From Lunularia cruciata (Eukaryota; Streptophyta; Marchantiopsida; Lunulariales; Lunulariaceae): DNA of 64,000 nucleotides. A model generated the notes under the pieces. It was not told the origin of the DNA. It was given only the letters and a program-made list of their open reading frames with translations, and searched no databases. The position numbers were made by a program, and so were the translations under genes. Positions 24,227 to 36,534 of the stretch are shown one piece after another (the stretch's first letter is position 1; every line of letters starts with the position of its first letter). Location of the stretch: contig OX419759.1 of assembly GCA_948567375.1 (NCBI GenBank), positions 59,311,493-59,375,492 of the forward strand, in the 5' to 3' direction.

Positions 24227-26828
24227 GATTGATCTGCCAAAGGGATTACCCTCTGATTGAGGTATGCCCTTCAAGATCGAGTTATTGCCAAGGAGTACTC
24301 CAATGAGTAGACCAATCTATCGGCTCTCACCAAAGGAGTTGGAGGAGTTGCAAACAACACTTACAAAGTTGTTGGAGAAGGATTTCATATGACATAGTAC
24401 CTCTCCTTGGGGAGCACCGGTACTATTTGTTCCAAAGAAGGATGGAGGACTTCATTTCTGTATCGATTACCGTGGGCTCAATAAGCAAACTGTGAAGAAT
24501 GCATATCCCTTGCCTCGGATTGATGACCTGCTTGATCAATTTAGTAGAGCATGCTACTTTTCCAAGCTAGATCTTTGTAGCAGCTATTGGCAAATTCCTA
24601 TTGAAGGAGAGGGCATGCAAAAGACTACCTTTTGCACAAGGTATGGACATTTTGAGTGGAGAGTTCTACCTTTTGGACTCACTAATGCTCCAGCAGTCTT
24701 CATGGATCAGATGCATCGGGTGTTGGAGGGACTATTGGATCAGTCCGTGGTAGTGTTCTTAGATGATATCTTAATCTATAGTAGGACAGAGGCAAAACAC
24801 AGGAATCATGTACGGGAAGTCCTAAGACGACTACAACAATGGAAGTTTTATTGCAAGAAGTCAAAGTGTGCTTTTTGGCAGAAGGAGGTTACCTTCTTGG
24901 GTCACAAGATCACAAGATCTCATTAGAGGGGATCAAGATGGAAGAAGAGAAGATCAAGGCCATTATTGGTTGGCCTACCCCGAAGGATGCTACCAAAGTA
25001 CGAGCATTCAATGGATTGGCCAGTTTTTACCGACGGTTCATCCACTATTATGCTCATCTGGTTGCACCATTGACTGACCTCTTGGGAAAGAACTTGAGCT
25101 TCCAATGGACCACCAAGCATGAAGAAGCATTCCAGAAGTAAAAGCATATGGTGTCTTCAAGACCCATTCTTCAACCATATGATCCTCAACTACCTTGTGT
25201 GGTTGATTTTGATGCTTCTAACTTTGCAATTGGAGCTGTGTTGCAACAAGAATTTCCACATGGACTACATCCTATTGCCTTTGTGTCTCGCCGACTAAAT
25301 ACAACTGAAAGAAATTACTCTACTCGAGATCAGGAACAACTTGCAATGGTATATGCCACCAAGGTATGGAGGCATTATCTCTTGGGGAAACAAGTGATCA
25401 TGTGAAGTGATCACAAGCCATTGTTGCAGACCTTACACCTAGAGCACATGAAGAGTCAACATCATTGATGGGAAGAGCAACTCCAATTGTTTGACATCAA
25501 ACTTGAGTACAAACCAGGTCGGTTCCATGTCATCCCTGATGCTCTATCACGACAACCTGATTTGAAGTCTCTTCCTCTCATTGCGGCAGCAATTACGACG
25601 GTGTCAATTGATCCCAAGATTCATAATGAGTTTCGGTTAGCTCTACAACAAGATCCCTTCTTCCAAATGGTACATGGTCGGCTAACAATAGGTGACAAGG
25701 AGTACAACACCTTCTCCTTCAAGGAAGGCCTTCTATTCCATGCGGACGGGATCTATGTTCCAGCCAAAGGTGATCTTCGACTTGTGCGCCTTCAAGAAGC
25801 CCATGTTTTACCCATCACTGGTCATATAGGTGTGGACAAGACCTTGGGTACTCTCCAATGCCAATGGCGGTGGCCCAACATGACACGGGATGTTTGAGAA
25901 TTTGTCCGATCGTGTGAGAGCTGCCAACGTAACAAGGCCAGCAACTAGAAGCCGGGTGGACTCCTTCAACCGCTTTCCGTTCCATCAGCTCATTGGGAGC
26001 ATGTGAGCTTGGATCTCATCACATCCTTGCCAAAGACAAACCAAGGACACACCGCCATTGTGGTGTTTGTGGACAAGCTTAGTAAGCAAATCCACTTGGC
26101 ACCAACTTGTGATACCGTGGATGCTCCAACCTTAGTGGAAATCTACTTCGACAATGTCTTCAAGCATCATGGCATGCCACGTGTACTCATCTCCAACCGT
26201 GATCCTTGCTTTACCAGGAAGTTTTGGCAAGCACTCTTTCAGATACTCGGCACCAAGCTTGCTTTGTCCACGGCCTATCATCCTCAAACTGATGGACAAA
26301 CCAAACGTGCAAATCATACATTGGAGGATATGTTGTGTGCCTTTGTCAATGTCCACCATACCAATTAGGATGAATGTCTTGCCGCTACCAAATTTGCCTA
26401 CAACAATTCCAAACAGGCAAGCACCGGATTCTCTCCTTTCTTTCTCAATTTTGGCCAAGATCCGCTTGTTCCAGATTCTCTTCTTGCTCCTCCTCCATCT
26501 TAGGTTCCTCATACTTCCACATTCTTGACCACTATATCCCAATCTTTCCAACAAGCCAAGTCTCACCTCCTTGTTGCTTAGAATTGCCAAAAACAATGTG
26601 CGGACCACCATCGTCGAGATCTCACCTTTGAAGTCGCTGATTAAGTCATGCTATCCTCTAGTAACCTCCCTCTCCCACTTGATACCCAAGTTCATAAACT
26701 TGCCCTTAATTGGATAGGACCCTTTGATATCACCTAAATTGTCTCTCCTGTTGCTTATCGTCTTGCCTTGCCTTGTCACATGCGTATCCATCCTGTCTTT
26801 CATGTTTCCAAGTTGAAACCCTTTGTTC
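24227..26828 (+). pseudogene. family F pol: RT, RNase H and integrase
   Basis: This is a distinct gypsy pol, chromovirus-like by RT and integrase motifs. [52 protein letters not shown] and the catalytic FLDD ([13 protein letters not shown]). RNase H: CVVDFDASNFAIGAVLQQ and TRDQEQLAM. Integrase: ITGHIGVDKTLGTLQ, SLDLITSLPKTNQGHTAIVV, ISNRDPCFT (second catalytic D to N), GQTKRANHTLEDML (catalytic E to K) and a tail ending [12 protein letters not shown]. Stops are numerous. No gag, protease or LTR of its own is present. It is fused to Tat copy 1 on the left and abuts an inverted Tat LTR on the right. Confidence 0.8.
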
Positions 26829-27520
26829 TGTGAGCCGGCCTGTCTCTCACTCAGGATGAACCTCTGATGGCTATTATGGTAGCGCACCATGGACTAAGAA
26901 GGCAAGGAACCCAAACTCCATCATACTCCTCCAAGGCTAACACTCCAAGAATCAAGACATTGCTCATTAGAGAACTCAATGAGAGAGAGATAGTTGCAAA
27001 TGAAAGGATGATGAGTACCTCCTCACCCCTTGTTTATATACTTGTGAAATAGTTACGTACCAAAGTAACTAATTACTTGAGTAGCTCAAGTTACTAGACT
27101 AAAAGTCAAGTAAAGTCAAAAAGTAGAAAGGAATATCCATTCACATGGGCATATTCCCCTAAGCATGTGGTCTTATCTTGACCCAACCACTAAGTCAAGG
27201 ATTCCTTCACATGGGCTATCCTTGGACTAAAGAAGAATCCAAAACAAAAAGGCTTGCGGGCCCAAGAGTTCTCAACTCTTTCCTCAAAGCCAAACACCTA
27301 GAAATAATACCAAGTCAACACACTAAAATCCAAAAAAGTGGTGCTTATCTTTTCTATTTCCTCTAAAGTAAAGTCCCCTCTATCTTAGCTATGACTAACT
27401 TTAGCTAACCATGACTAATATAGAACCATCCTTTATCTCTATATAAATAATATCTCTTAAGTACTTGTAATACCAAGCTAAATATCACAATACCACACAC
27501 ATGCACAAATGGGTGTTACA
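26829..27520 (-). repeat. Tat-like copy 2: 3' LTR
   Basis: 692 bp, from TGTGAGCCGGCC to GGGTGTTACA on the plus strand (the complement of TG...CA). It is followed by TTTACTCCCGGACTAAG, the complement of the polypurine-like tract that precedes the 3' LTR of copy 3. Confidence 0.88.
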
Positions 27521-27568
27521 TTTACTCCCGGACTAAGTTTTCACTTTGTCATCAAAGTGAAGGCCTCT

Positions 27569-30130
27569 CTACCTTCTATGGTACATCTTCAAATTATCAT
27601 GCTTAATCCTATCAAAGTGTCTTCCTCCCAACTCCTTGAGATCATAGGTGTAATTGCCCCACACCTTCTCTACTATGAAAGGTCCAAAGTACTTAGGCAA
27701 AAACTTCTTTTGCACTCTCTTGAATCGAATGGAATCAAACAACATTACCCAATCACCTTCTTGGAAAGGCTCCACCTTCTTCTTGCCTTGCCTCTTGTCA
27801 TAGCTCTCCTTTTGTTTCCTTTGGGCTTGCTCTACTCAAACCATAGCAACTGCTCTTGCCTCTTCCAGCTCCATGAGTTGATCCTTCCTTGACTTCTCAT
27901 CACCTCCTTGTGCTTTCTTCAATCTCCTATGAATTCTTTGGAAGGTAGGAAGATCAAAGTGAATAGGTAAGGTAGACTCAATACCATACACCAATTGAAA
28001 TGGAGAAAATCCGGTGGAAGTCTTCATGGTTGTCCTATACTCCCACAAAACTGCATGAATCCTCTTGTTCCAATGATGTTTAGCCCCCTCCATTTCTGCA
28101 TCTTTGGCCAACATCACGCACAAGGTCTGATTGGTTCTCTCTGCCAAGCCATTGGAATTTGGCTTATAGGATGTAGTTACTCTATGAGTGATAGAGAAAT
28201 GTCGTAGCATGGCTGTAGTAATGCTTCCTATAAACTCTCCTCCTCGATCAAAAACTAACTTCAAAGGGCATCTAAACCTAGTGATAATGCGTTCATAAAG
28301 AAATCTACCTACTTCATCTTCATTCTTGTCCCTCAATGGTCTAGCCTCAACCCACTTGGTAAGGTAATTAGTAACTTACCACAATGTACTGATTGTTCCT
28401 TGGGGTTCTATTGAGAGGACCTACAAAATCAATTCCCCACTCCTCAAAAGGTCCTAGCAATGGAATTGATCTAAATGGTAGAGTGGATGTAGACTTTCTA
28501 GCAAAAGCTTGACAAACATGACAAGTTTTGCAATAATCAAGAAAATCCTTGAAAATCCCTCTCCAATGGTAACCTGCATCTAGAATCTTGAAAGCAGTCA
28601 CCTTTCCTGCAAAGTGTCCTCCACATACTAAACCTTCATGAAACTCCTTTATGAGTAGGATAGACTCTTCCTTACCCACTGCTCTTCGAAGTAGACCATC
28701 TGCTCCTTGGTGAAAAAGAATATCCTCCACCATTGTGTAAGGTCTAGATCTTGCTGCAAGTGCCTTCCTCTCCCTAGCATGCATCCCTTCTGGATAGTTA
28801 CCTCTTGTCACAAAGTCCACAATCTCCTTGTACTCCATTGGAACCTCTTGAGTGACTGAGATTGTCATGAGCTCCTCATCCGGGAAGGAATCATCCACTA
28901 GCTCATCTCCATCATGATCATAGGCTCTAGATAACAAATCAGCATTTGCATGTTTCTTTCCTGGCCTATCCTCAATGGTGTAGTCATACTCAGACAAGAG
29001 TATCATCCATCTTGCTAGTCTCCCTTCAACATTAGGCTTGTTGAAGATGTACTTCAAAGCCTTGTGATCCGTGACAATGGTGGCTTTCCCTCCAATCAAG
29101 TAGTATCTAAACTTTTTGAGACCAAAGATCACTGCCAACCCTTCTCTCTCCGTGACAGAGTAGTTCTTCTCTGTTGAAACCATCTGCCTACTAGCATAAG
29201 CTATTGGATGATCATGCCCATCTTGGTCTAATTGACTAAGAGTGCATCCTATAGCTGCATTAGAAGCATTAGTGTAGAGGATGAAAGGCTTACTCCAATC
29301 AGGTTTAGCAAGAATTGGAGCTACAACAAGGGATTGCTTGAGCTCCTCAAAAGCTTTGAGAGCCTCCTTGTCCTCCAAAATCACCATGTAATCTACACCC
29401 TTCTTCATGTAGATAGTCAATGCATAAGCCTTGTTGGAAAATGAGAAGATGAACCTCCTATAGTATCCAACCATCCCCAAGAATAGGCGTAACTTTGTCA
29501 AGCTTGAAGGGAATGGAAGGTCTGAGATTTTCCTCACCTTCTCAGGATCAACAGCTATTCCATCCTTGGAGATGATGTGCCCCAAAAGTAGACCTTCTTC
29601 ACATCCAAAAATGCACTTCTTTGGGTTGAGTGATGCATTTGCCTCATCCAAGCGTTGCAAGACTTTGATTAGGTGCTCAAAGTGCTCTTCCTTGCTTCCA
29701 TAGACACAAAAGTCATCAATGAAGTCTCACAAATTTCCCAATGAAAGGTTCAAATACCTTGTTCATGAACCGTTGGAATGTGGCAGGAGCATTGCAAAGC
29801 CCAAAAGGCATGAACTTGAAAGCGTAAGTTCCCCAAGGTGTGGTGAATGTGGTGAGTTGTTGATGCTTTGGTGCAATCTTGATTTGGTTATATCCACTAT
29901 AACCATCTCCAAAACTGTACCTCTCATGACCTGCAACCTCCCCCAAGATCTCATCAATGAATGGCAATGGGTAGTAGTCCTTCTTGGTAACAACATTGAG
30001 CTTCTTGTAATCCACACATACCCGAAGCTTGCCATTCTTTTTCTTCACAATGACAATTGGAGACACCCATTCTGAATTCTCTACCTCAAAAGATAAATCC
30101 AACCTCCTTGAGCTTATCAATCTCCTCCTT
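27569..30130 (-). pseudogene. Tat-like copy 2: RT, RNase H and integrase
   Basis: Open pieces are 30120-29716 (RT palm up to FIGKFVR), 29660-28368 (RT thumb, RNase H with YTNASNAAIG, integrase HHCC and start of core), 28336-27836 (integrase core) and 27775-27569 (tail with KYFGPFIVEKVWG). A 2-bp loss at about 29728 removes the catalytic FIDD segment from frame, and one extra base at about 28370 shifts the integrase. In RNase H the first catalytic Asp is Asn (YTNAS, where copy 3 has YTDAS). The protein is not functional. Confidence 0.85.
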
Positions 30131-32456
30131 CACAACCAAAGATATTGGTGGGCTAATGCAACGTTGCTTTTGCGGATTGGTCTTGCATGTGACTCCACCT
30201 CTATCTTGTGCTCCTCCAAGGTGACTTCCTTCAAATCCTTGTAATTGAAAGCAAACACATGGATGAACTTGCGAAAAATCTCCTCAAATCTCACCTTCTC
30301 TTCCTTGGTAATATTTGGACCATACTTGAGGGTAGCTAACCTTCTCTCTACCTCCTCAAGTGTCAATGGTGATTTGTCTGGGTCCTTCAAAACCTCTGGC
30401 GCAGATGCAAAATTCATAACACACAAAGGATACACATCTGAATCAGATTCAGATTCATCCTCCTCCGTGGAAGTCTCCTCTTCCATGCTTGTGTCCACAC
30501 CTGAAGCTCCTTCTTCAGAATCTGATTCCCAATAATCAGAAGATGGTGTATCTGAATGTGAAGTGTTGGTGGCGTTAGTCACAAGAACTGTGACTCTATG
30601 GTTTGATGGCCCAATCCTCAAGTACCCTTTGTGCCATTGATCAATTGTGCGTGCTGCTCTCAACCATGGCCTCCCAAGAAGTAAGTCATAGCTTGAATCC
30701 TTCAAGACTTGGAAAGTCATGAGATTTTGAACTCCCAGAACTGAAACTACCACTTTATCCATCACCCCTACTGGTCAAACTTGTTGATTGTTTGCCATGC
30801 TCACCACAAATGTTGAAGGTCTTGAGGGTATCATACCCAACTTCTTCATCAACCTTTCTGACATGGCATTTACTGCTGATCCTCCATCAACCAATGCATC
30901 CTTGATGTTGTGACCATTCACTCTCACATCAATCTTGGAGGCATATTCACAAGCCTCCCATGGTGCTGGCTTGGCATCCACCACCCCCATTGATACTGGA
31001 ACTTTTGCCTTCTTCTTCCTCTTGCTCCTTGTAGAACTCAAACTACCTCTAAGCTCCTTTCTCAAGATAGGGTTCAAAGCAATTAATTGGCCCACTGTGA
31101 TGTTAGCCTTATGACTACCAACATCCTCCAACACATTATAGTTCCCTTGTTGCTTTGAGATCAAGAAGTCCTCCATCCCCAACTTCTTCCTTGGAGTCTT
31201 TGTTGTTGATGGTGTTGAGGTGTGAGTGCTCCTAGTAGACATAGGAGTATCCTTGCTTGAAGTAAATCCTTGAGAAGAGTGAACATCCTCTGCAAAACGA
31301 GCTCTCTTCTTCTCTTGTGCCAAAAGCTCCAAATTAAGACTCTTGGAGTTTGAGCACTCTCCCTTCTCATACTTGCTCTCCACCACATCTATGGATGATA
31401 TCCCCTTACTTTTTTTTGGATTAGGAGCCACTTGGGTTTCATTACCTCCCTCTTTCCCTCTATTGGCTCCCTCATAACCCCTTCCTCCATGGTAAGTGGA
31501 ATTTGGGCAATTCCTTTGGATATGGCCTCTTCCTCCACAACCAAAACAATTTCTATCATTGAAATTGTTGGCTGGTTGGCCTCCTCTATATGGATAGTTT
31601 CCATAACTCCTAGGCCTTCTCCCTACATTCTGATCCACCTCTCTCTTCTCCCATAGTTGCACCACATTGATCTTGAGATCCGCAAGTTGTTCTGTGATGG
31701 TTTGAAGTGGATCTTTTGGTGGAGATGCAAGAACCGGAACAACCACTACTTGTGGTGCAACCCTTGCCACCAAAGTATCAGAAGTTCCACCATACTTGTA
31801 GCCTTGAGGAGGATGCACAACCTCCTTCACCACCAAATCACTCTCATCCCCTTCCAAACTCTCCTCCATACGAATTGCGATCTTGATAGCTTCAACCTTG
31901 GAAGAAGGTTTCTCATATCTCACCTTGCTTCTAATTTGTGGTCTCAACCCTCCCACAAAATTCTTGGTGAGCATGGCCACTATGCCAATCATTGTAGTCT
32001 CCACATCATCCCCACCCTTCCTCAACACTATGCAAAATCTGGACTCTAAATTTTCCACTCTCCTTCTCCTTGCTTGAGAAATGTAACCTCACTCATCAAT
32101 CTCTCATAACTCTCATCAGGAAGATCTTTCACATAGACTCTCACTTTCTCTCCTCCTCCTTGCTTGAGAAATGTAACCTCACTCATCAATCTCTCATAAC
32201 TCTCATCAAGAAGAAAATTCTCAATCAGTGCTGAAGTCAAAGTCTCCCAAGACTCCTCTTCCCTATCTCTCCTCTCTCTCTTTTGGTATTCTGACTCATA
32301 CCATGTAAGTGCTGCATCCTCAAAGAAATCTGGTAATAATGAGGCTCACTCATTCTTCCTCCTCTCATTGTCTCCTATGCAAGCTCTCTTGAAGTCTCTC
32401 ACAAAGGCCTCCACATCTTCTCCATCCTTGCCAAAGAAAACCGGAAGTTTCCCCAT
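30130..32456 (-). pseudogene. Tat-like copy 2: gag-protease
   Basis: It starts at the same codon as copy 3 (MGKLPVFFGKDGEDVEAF, ATG at 32456-32454). Frames 32058-30775 and 30765-30130 carry the zinc knuckle CFGCGGRGHIQRNC, the protease site LVDGGSAVNAMS and DLLLGRPWLRAA. An early stop replaces the Trp of the RKNEWASL segment. A 90-bp in-frame duplication lies in the N-terminal gag. One stop separates the two long frames at about 30770. Confidence 0.85.
32071..32250 (-). repeat. 90-bp in-frame tandem duplication in copy 2 gag
   Basis: TGCTTGAGAAATGTAACCTC begins at 32071 and again at 32161. The encoded segment DESYERLMSEVTFLKQG is present twice in the 32240-32046 frame, while copies 1 and 3 have it once. 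The period of 90 bp keeps the reading frame. A frameshift follows directly (GEGEWKI). Confidence 0.85.
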
Positions 32457-32687
32457 CTTAACCTCACTATCTTTCTTTTTCTCAAATATTTTTTTTCTTT
32501 TCTTTTCTCTCACTCTATTACTAATAAAGTATATACATGACTAACACCATCTGAGAATAATCTACTCTAGGGAACACAAAAATTTCAAGTTGCTCCAAGA
32601 TTTCTATAGCAACATCAAATCCTAGAGTGCATATTAATCTAACTCTCATGGATAGTTTATCCATAAGTTGAAAGATTATCTCCATCA

Positions 32688-33155
32688 CTAATCTTGAGAA
32701 CTCGCTGATGAAGGTGGTAGTATTTCTGTAGCTGTACTAAGGCTCTCTCCAAGATCCTTCACCAAAGTCTCCAAAAGTGCTTTTACTCCACTACACTCAT
32801 GTCTTTTTGGAAGTCCTTCCACTCCACAAATCTCACATAACTCCTTAGATCTTCTCCCTCCTAATCTTGGTGAAGAAGGTCCAACATGCAAACCCAAGTC
32901 AAGTAAGTCTCTCCTTTCCCTCAATCTCTTTCTCTCAAAGGTCAATGGACATGAACTTGCCTTATGTCCCTTCTCTCTACATAGAAAGCACTTAGACTCA
33001 CTCTTTCCTCCAAGTGGTGTAGGTTTTTGAATCCTCTCAACACTCTCTTCAAATTCTATTGTAAACTCTCTTTTCCTCAAATCAACCCCTACAATCAACT
33101 CAAACCCTTGGGGAACCTTGCATAATCTCAATTTCCACTCTTGATGACCCTCCAT
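32688..33155 (-). CDS. Tat-like copy 2: leader zinc-knuckle ORF
   Basis: An open 155-codon frame begins MEGHQEWKLRLCKVPQGF. It is colinear with the leader ORF of copy 3 apart from a two-residue deletion (RRSKEL against RRSKTKEL) and a handful of substitutions. The knuckle is CFLCREKGHKASSC, with all four metal ligands kept. A second Cys/His cluster (CEICGVEGLPKRHEC) also survives. The frame stays open although gag-pol of the same copy is riddled with lesions. That may reflect shortness or late constraint. The function is not known. Confidence 0.6.
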   Translation of the reverse strand: MEGHQEWKLRLCKVPQGFELIVGVDLRKREFTIEFEESVERIQKPTPLGGKSESKCFLCREKGHKASSCPLTFERKRLRERRDLLDLGLHVGPSSPRLGGRRSKELCEICGVEGLPKRHECSGVKALLETLVKDLGESLSTATEILPPSSASSQD

Positions 33156-33801
33156 GTTCCCAAGATGAATCTAAACACTCAAACATGCTTTTTGTTGATC
33201 TCAAACTCCTCATGCATGAGATCTCCACTCTGCAGAATTGACCCTTCCTCACAATGTCACTCAAATCTCCCAACCACTATGTCACAATCCTTTGAAATTT
33301 TTCAAACTTAATAACAAATCTAGGGCGTCCCTCCTTGCAAATTTCAGATCTTTTCATCAAGCCATTTGGCCTAGACACCTTTCTATTCAACACCCATATT
33401 TCAGATTTGGTCTGAAAACCACCCCCTTCAGTTCAAAAACTCATTGCTCCATGTGCAAGAACGATCTCTCTCTAATTTTTGTAGCAGCAGGTAGGATCTA
33501 ATGCACTGAATTTTCTTGGAAATTTTCAGGTCCATTCACTGAAAATTGAAGAAATGGTAGACTTTGTACAATTTTCCAGAGAGCATGCAGTTGTGGGAGC
33601 ACTTTACCCTATCAACTTACAAAAATTCTAGCCCAGTGCGCATAGAAGCTTTCATAATAATTTCAAGTGTGCTAAATGAAAGATAACCCAAGCTATCATG
33701 TGTAGAAATCTCCAGTCCAGATCTCAAACTTGAGATTTTGCCCAAAATCACCTTAATCCCCAAAATCTGCAATCCACCTCACACAATCTCTCCAATTCCT
33801 C

Positions 33802-33972
33802 TCATGTGCACAAGATGTACAAAATCACCTCAAAGACATCATAATGAACTACAGGGTATACAAATGGATCTTGGTTCTCTAACATAAGTTCAGTCCTCTC
33901 CTCTCCTAATGTTCGCTCCAAGTGAGCTCTCATAGCCTCCTTCTGCCTAATGTAGATTTGAACACGGAACAT
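33802..33972 (-). CDS. Tat-like copy 2: 56-codon leader ORF
   Basis: Begins MFRVQIYIRQKEAMRAHLER and ends ILYILCT, the same length as the ORF in copy 3. It lies just downstream of the primer-binding site. No domain is recognised. It may be an upstream ORF affecting translation, or a remnant of a longer leader protein. Confidence 0.4.
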   Translation of the reverse strand: MFRVQIYIRQKEAMRAHLERTLGEERTELMLENQDPFVYPVVHYDVFEVILYILCT

Positions 33973-34012
33973 TATCTTGCCTTCTAGAGAGATCCGGCAA
34001 CGGAACCAAAAA

Positions 34013-34701
34013 TGTGAGCCGGCCTGTCTCTCACTCAGGATGAACCTCTGATGGCTATTATGGTAGCGCACCATGGACTAAGAAGGCAAGGAACCCGAAC
34101 TCCATCATACTCCTCCAAGGCTAACACTCCAAGACTCAAGACATTGCTCACTAGAGAACTCAATGAGAGAGAGATAGTTGCAAATGAAAGGATGATGAGT
34201 ACCTCCTCACCCTTTTTTTATATACTTGTGAAATAGTTATGTACCAAAGTTACTAATTACCGTAGTAACTCAAGTTACTAGACTAAAAGTCAAGTAAAGT
34301 CAAAAAGTAGAAAGGAATATCCATTCACATGGGCATATTCCCCTAAGCATGTGGTCTTATCTTGACCCAACCTCTAAGTCAAGGATTCCTTCACATGGGT
34401 TATCCTTGGACTAAAGAAGAATCCAAAACAAAAAGGTTTGCGGGCCAAGAGTTCTCAACTCTTTCCTCAAAGCCAAACACCTAGGAATAATACCAAGTCA
34501 ACACACTAAAATCCAAAATAGTGGTGCTCATCTTTTCTACTTACTCTAAAGTAAAGTCCCCTCTATCTTAGCTATGACTAACTTTAGCTAACCATGACTA
34601 ATATTGAACCATCCTTTATCTCTATAAATAATATCTCTTAAGTACTTGTAATACCAAGCTAAATATCACAATACCACACACATGCATAAATGGGTGTTAC
34701 A
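34013..34701 (-). repeat. Tat-like copy 2: 5' LTR
   Basis: 689 bp on the minus strand, preceded on the plus strand by GATCCGGCAACGGAACCAAA, the complement of the primer site. It differs from 26829-27520 by substitutions spread over the whole length (for example CCCGAACTCC against CCCAAACTCC, and a T run in place of TTGTTT near the TATA box). Confidence 0.88.
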
Positions 34702-36453
34702 GGACAGAGAAGAGATTTTTTGAATGTAGGATTTGCTGAGAGTGTTGACAAGGGAGAAAATTCTCACAAAGGAAGAGCTAGATAGAGAAAAGAAATTTTG
34801 AATGAAGGCTTGATAGGAAAATGCAGGGAGGAGAGAAGGCTTTTTCACAAAGGTGAAATGTAAGGACTGAAGAGAATAGGAGAGAGAAAGAGAGAATTTT
34901 CTCAAAGGACAATGCAAATGTGCATGAGGTGGGAACTTGGATAGAGAATGAAATTTTGATAGGAAAGCTTTTGAGAGAAAATCCTTGAGAGAGAAATCTT
35001 GCTTGAGAAGACAGAGCTGTAAGGTTTAAGGGAAAGCTTTGAGAGAAAATGTTTTGTTGATGGATGCAAACATGAAGAATTTTGAGAGAAAATGCTTTGA
35101 GAGAGAAATCTTGCTAGAGAGGAGGTGATAGAGTAGTAGAGCTTTGAGGAATGCTTCAAATGGAGCAGGAGGACTCTTTGACAATGAATTGACATTAGAT
35201 CTTTGGAGAATGCTTTGAGAGATCAGAGAGGACCTATTGACAATGAATTGACATTAGATCTTTGGAGAGTGGTTCAAAAAATCAAAGGGGAGTCTTGACA
35301 GTGAATGGAGACTTAAACAAGAAATCAGAGAGGAGTCTTGACAATGAATGGAGACCGAAAGGAGAGTTCAAAGAGAAGTCTTGACAATGAAGTGCCATGA
35401 AAGGGTTTGGGAGAAGCCTTGATTGGTTAGGCAGGAGGTCCTTGGCTAAAACTAGGCCAGAGAGGACTTAAGGAAAGAAGGTGAAGGTTTTGACGAAGGC
35501 TGTAGAGGAGAAAAATCTTGGAAGGGAGGTGGTTGACTATGCAGAAGCAAAAGGAGAAAAACAATTCTTGTTTTTCTGATAGGCTGAAGGGTTATAGTGA
35601 GAGAAATGCTTGCATGAGTAATGAGAAGGGAGAGAGATGATGTATCAAGTGAGAAATTGAGATCCAAACAAGGGAACCTTCAAGGGAAAAGTCTGAGCAG
35701 AAGGAAGAGAGAAATGCTTGGTTGTGCTAGCAGAGAAGACCAACAAATTTTCTAGAAAGATCTTGTCTTGACTATGACAGGGCATAGAAGAGAAGAGGTT
35801 GAGAAGGTTGATTGTCTATGATTGGACAAGGATGGAAAGATTTGCTGGAATGAGTTGATTGGACAGGTGATGAGTTAGGCGTGGTCACTACATAGGAAAG
35901 AGTTGTTTGCTTTTGTCCAACTTATAACTGCATGATTGGTTAAAACGATGATTCATGAACAAATGTGTGCACTTTGAATTATGAATATTGTCAAGGGAAG
36001 GACTCCATTTTAGGAGCTCTTGGTCCAGTCTATGTGATTGACATAGTTCAGAAATCCTGGTTTGATCATGGTTAGTTTGCTTGTGACTTTTCCATAAGTT
36101 TCATCAGAACCCATCCTAGGAATCCATCTGACCCATAACCACAAACCTGAGCATAAAAAGAGAACCGGAAACAAGACTATATAGGAGTAGAGCCACAAGG
36201 CCAAACACACTTAACACAACTAAACACAATAGATCAGCATTAATCTACAAGATCCAGCATACAAACCCCAGGAGAAGCCTTCCCATGGAAGCAATTAAAA
36301 CAACCTGCCCTATCATGGATGAGATTGCTGACCATACTGAAGTAAGAGAGAGTGTAGGACTTCTAAAAGTCTCAAGTCATTGACAACAGGAGCAATCTAA
36401 GCACAAGTAGCCAGGTGCCCGGTGCACTCTTGAGACAAGAAAACCCTATGACA
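34702..36453 (+). repeat. element E: 5' LTR, 5'-truncated
   Basis: The 1752 bp begin at the edge of Tat copy 2 with GGACAGAGAAGAGATTTTTT, matching GGACAAAAGAGATTTTTTGA at 41688 in the 3' LTR. They contain many short purine-rich motifs repeated in variant form (TTGACAATGAATGGAGAC, GAGAGAAATCTTGCT). The LTR ends CCCTATGACA just before the primer site. Confidence 0.8.
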
Positions 36454-36457
36454 TAAG

Positions 36458-36475
36458 TGGCGACCATGCTAGGGA
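36458..36475 (+). other. element E: primer-binding site, tRNA-Arg-like
   Basis: TGGCGACCATGCTAGGGA lies 4 bases after the LTR. It resembles the complement of a plant tRNA-Arg 3' end (TGGCGACTCCGCTGGGGA), matching at 14 of 18 positions by my comparison. That primer type is used by Tat/Ogre-lineage elements. The mismatches fit an old copy. Confidence 0.55.
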
Positions 36476-36534
36476 ATTTGGAGGCTTGTGCTTAGACATT
36501 AGGAAGAGTTGGAGCTGAAGGAGGAGTTAAGAGC

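Larger units (their letters stand above)
26829..34701 (-). mobile_element. Tat-like copy 2, full-length but decayed
   Basis: A 7.87 kb minus-strand relative of copy 3 with LTRs at 26829-27520 and 34013-34701, primer site, leader ORFs, gag-protease-pol and polypurine tract in the same order. Its LTRs differ from each other at many positions, so it is older than copy 3. Flanks are TGTTC on the left and GGACA on the right, with no target duplication. The left flank is family F pol and the right flank is the LTR of element E, so the two ends probably come from different insertion events joined by recombination or deletion. Confidence 0.85.

Noticed and set aside
26132-26611. Minus-strand 159-codon ORF with a P-loop-like GKFGSGKTFILIG string
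   Set aside because: It lies antisense to the integrase of family F, whose plus-strand motifs are unmistakable. The P-loop likeness is a chance by-product, and no Walker B or other ATPase motif follows.
19798-34701. Copies 1 and 2 as two arms of one inverted-repeat element
   Set aside because: Copy 1 lacks its pol and 3' LTR while copy 2 is full-length with its own two LTRs, and family F lies between. They are separate insertions later rearranged.
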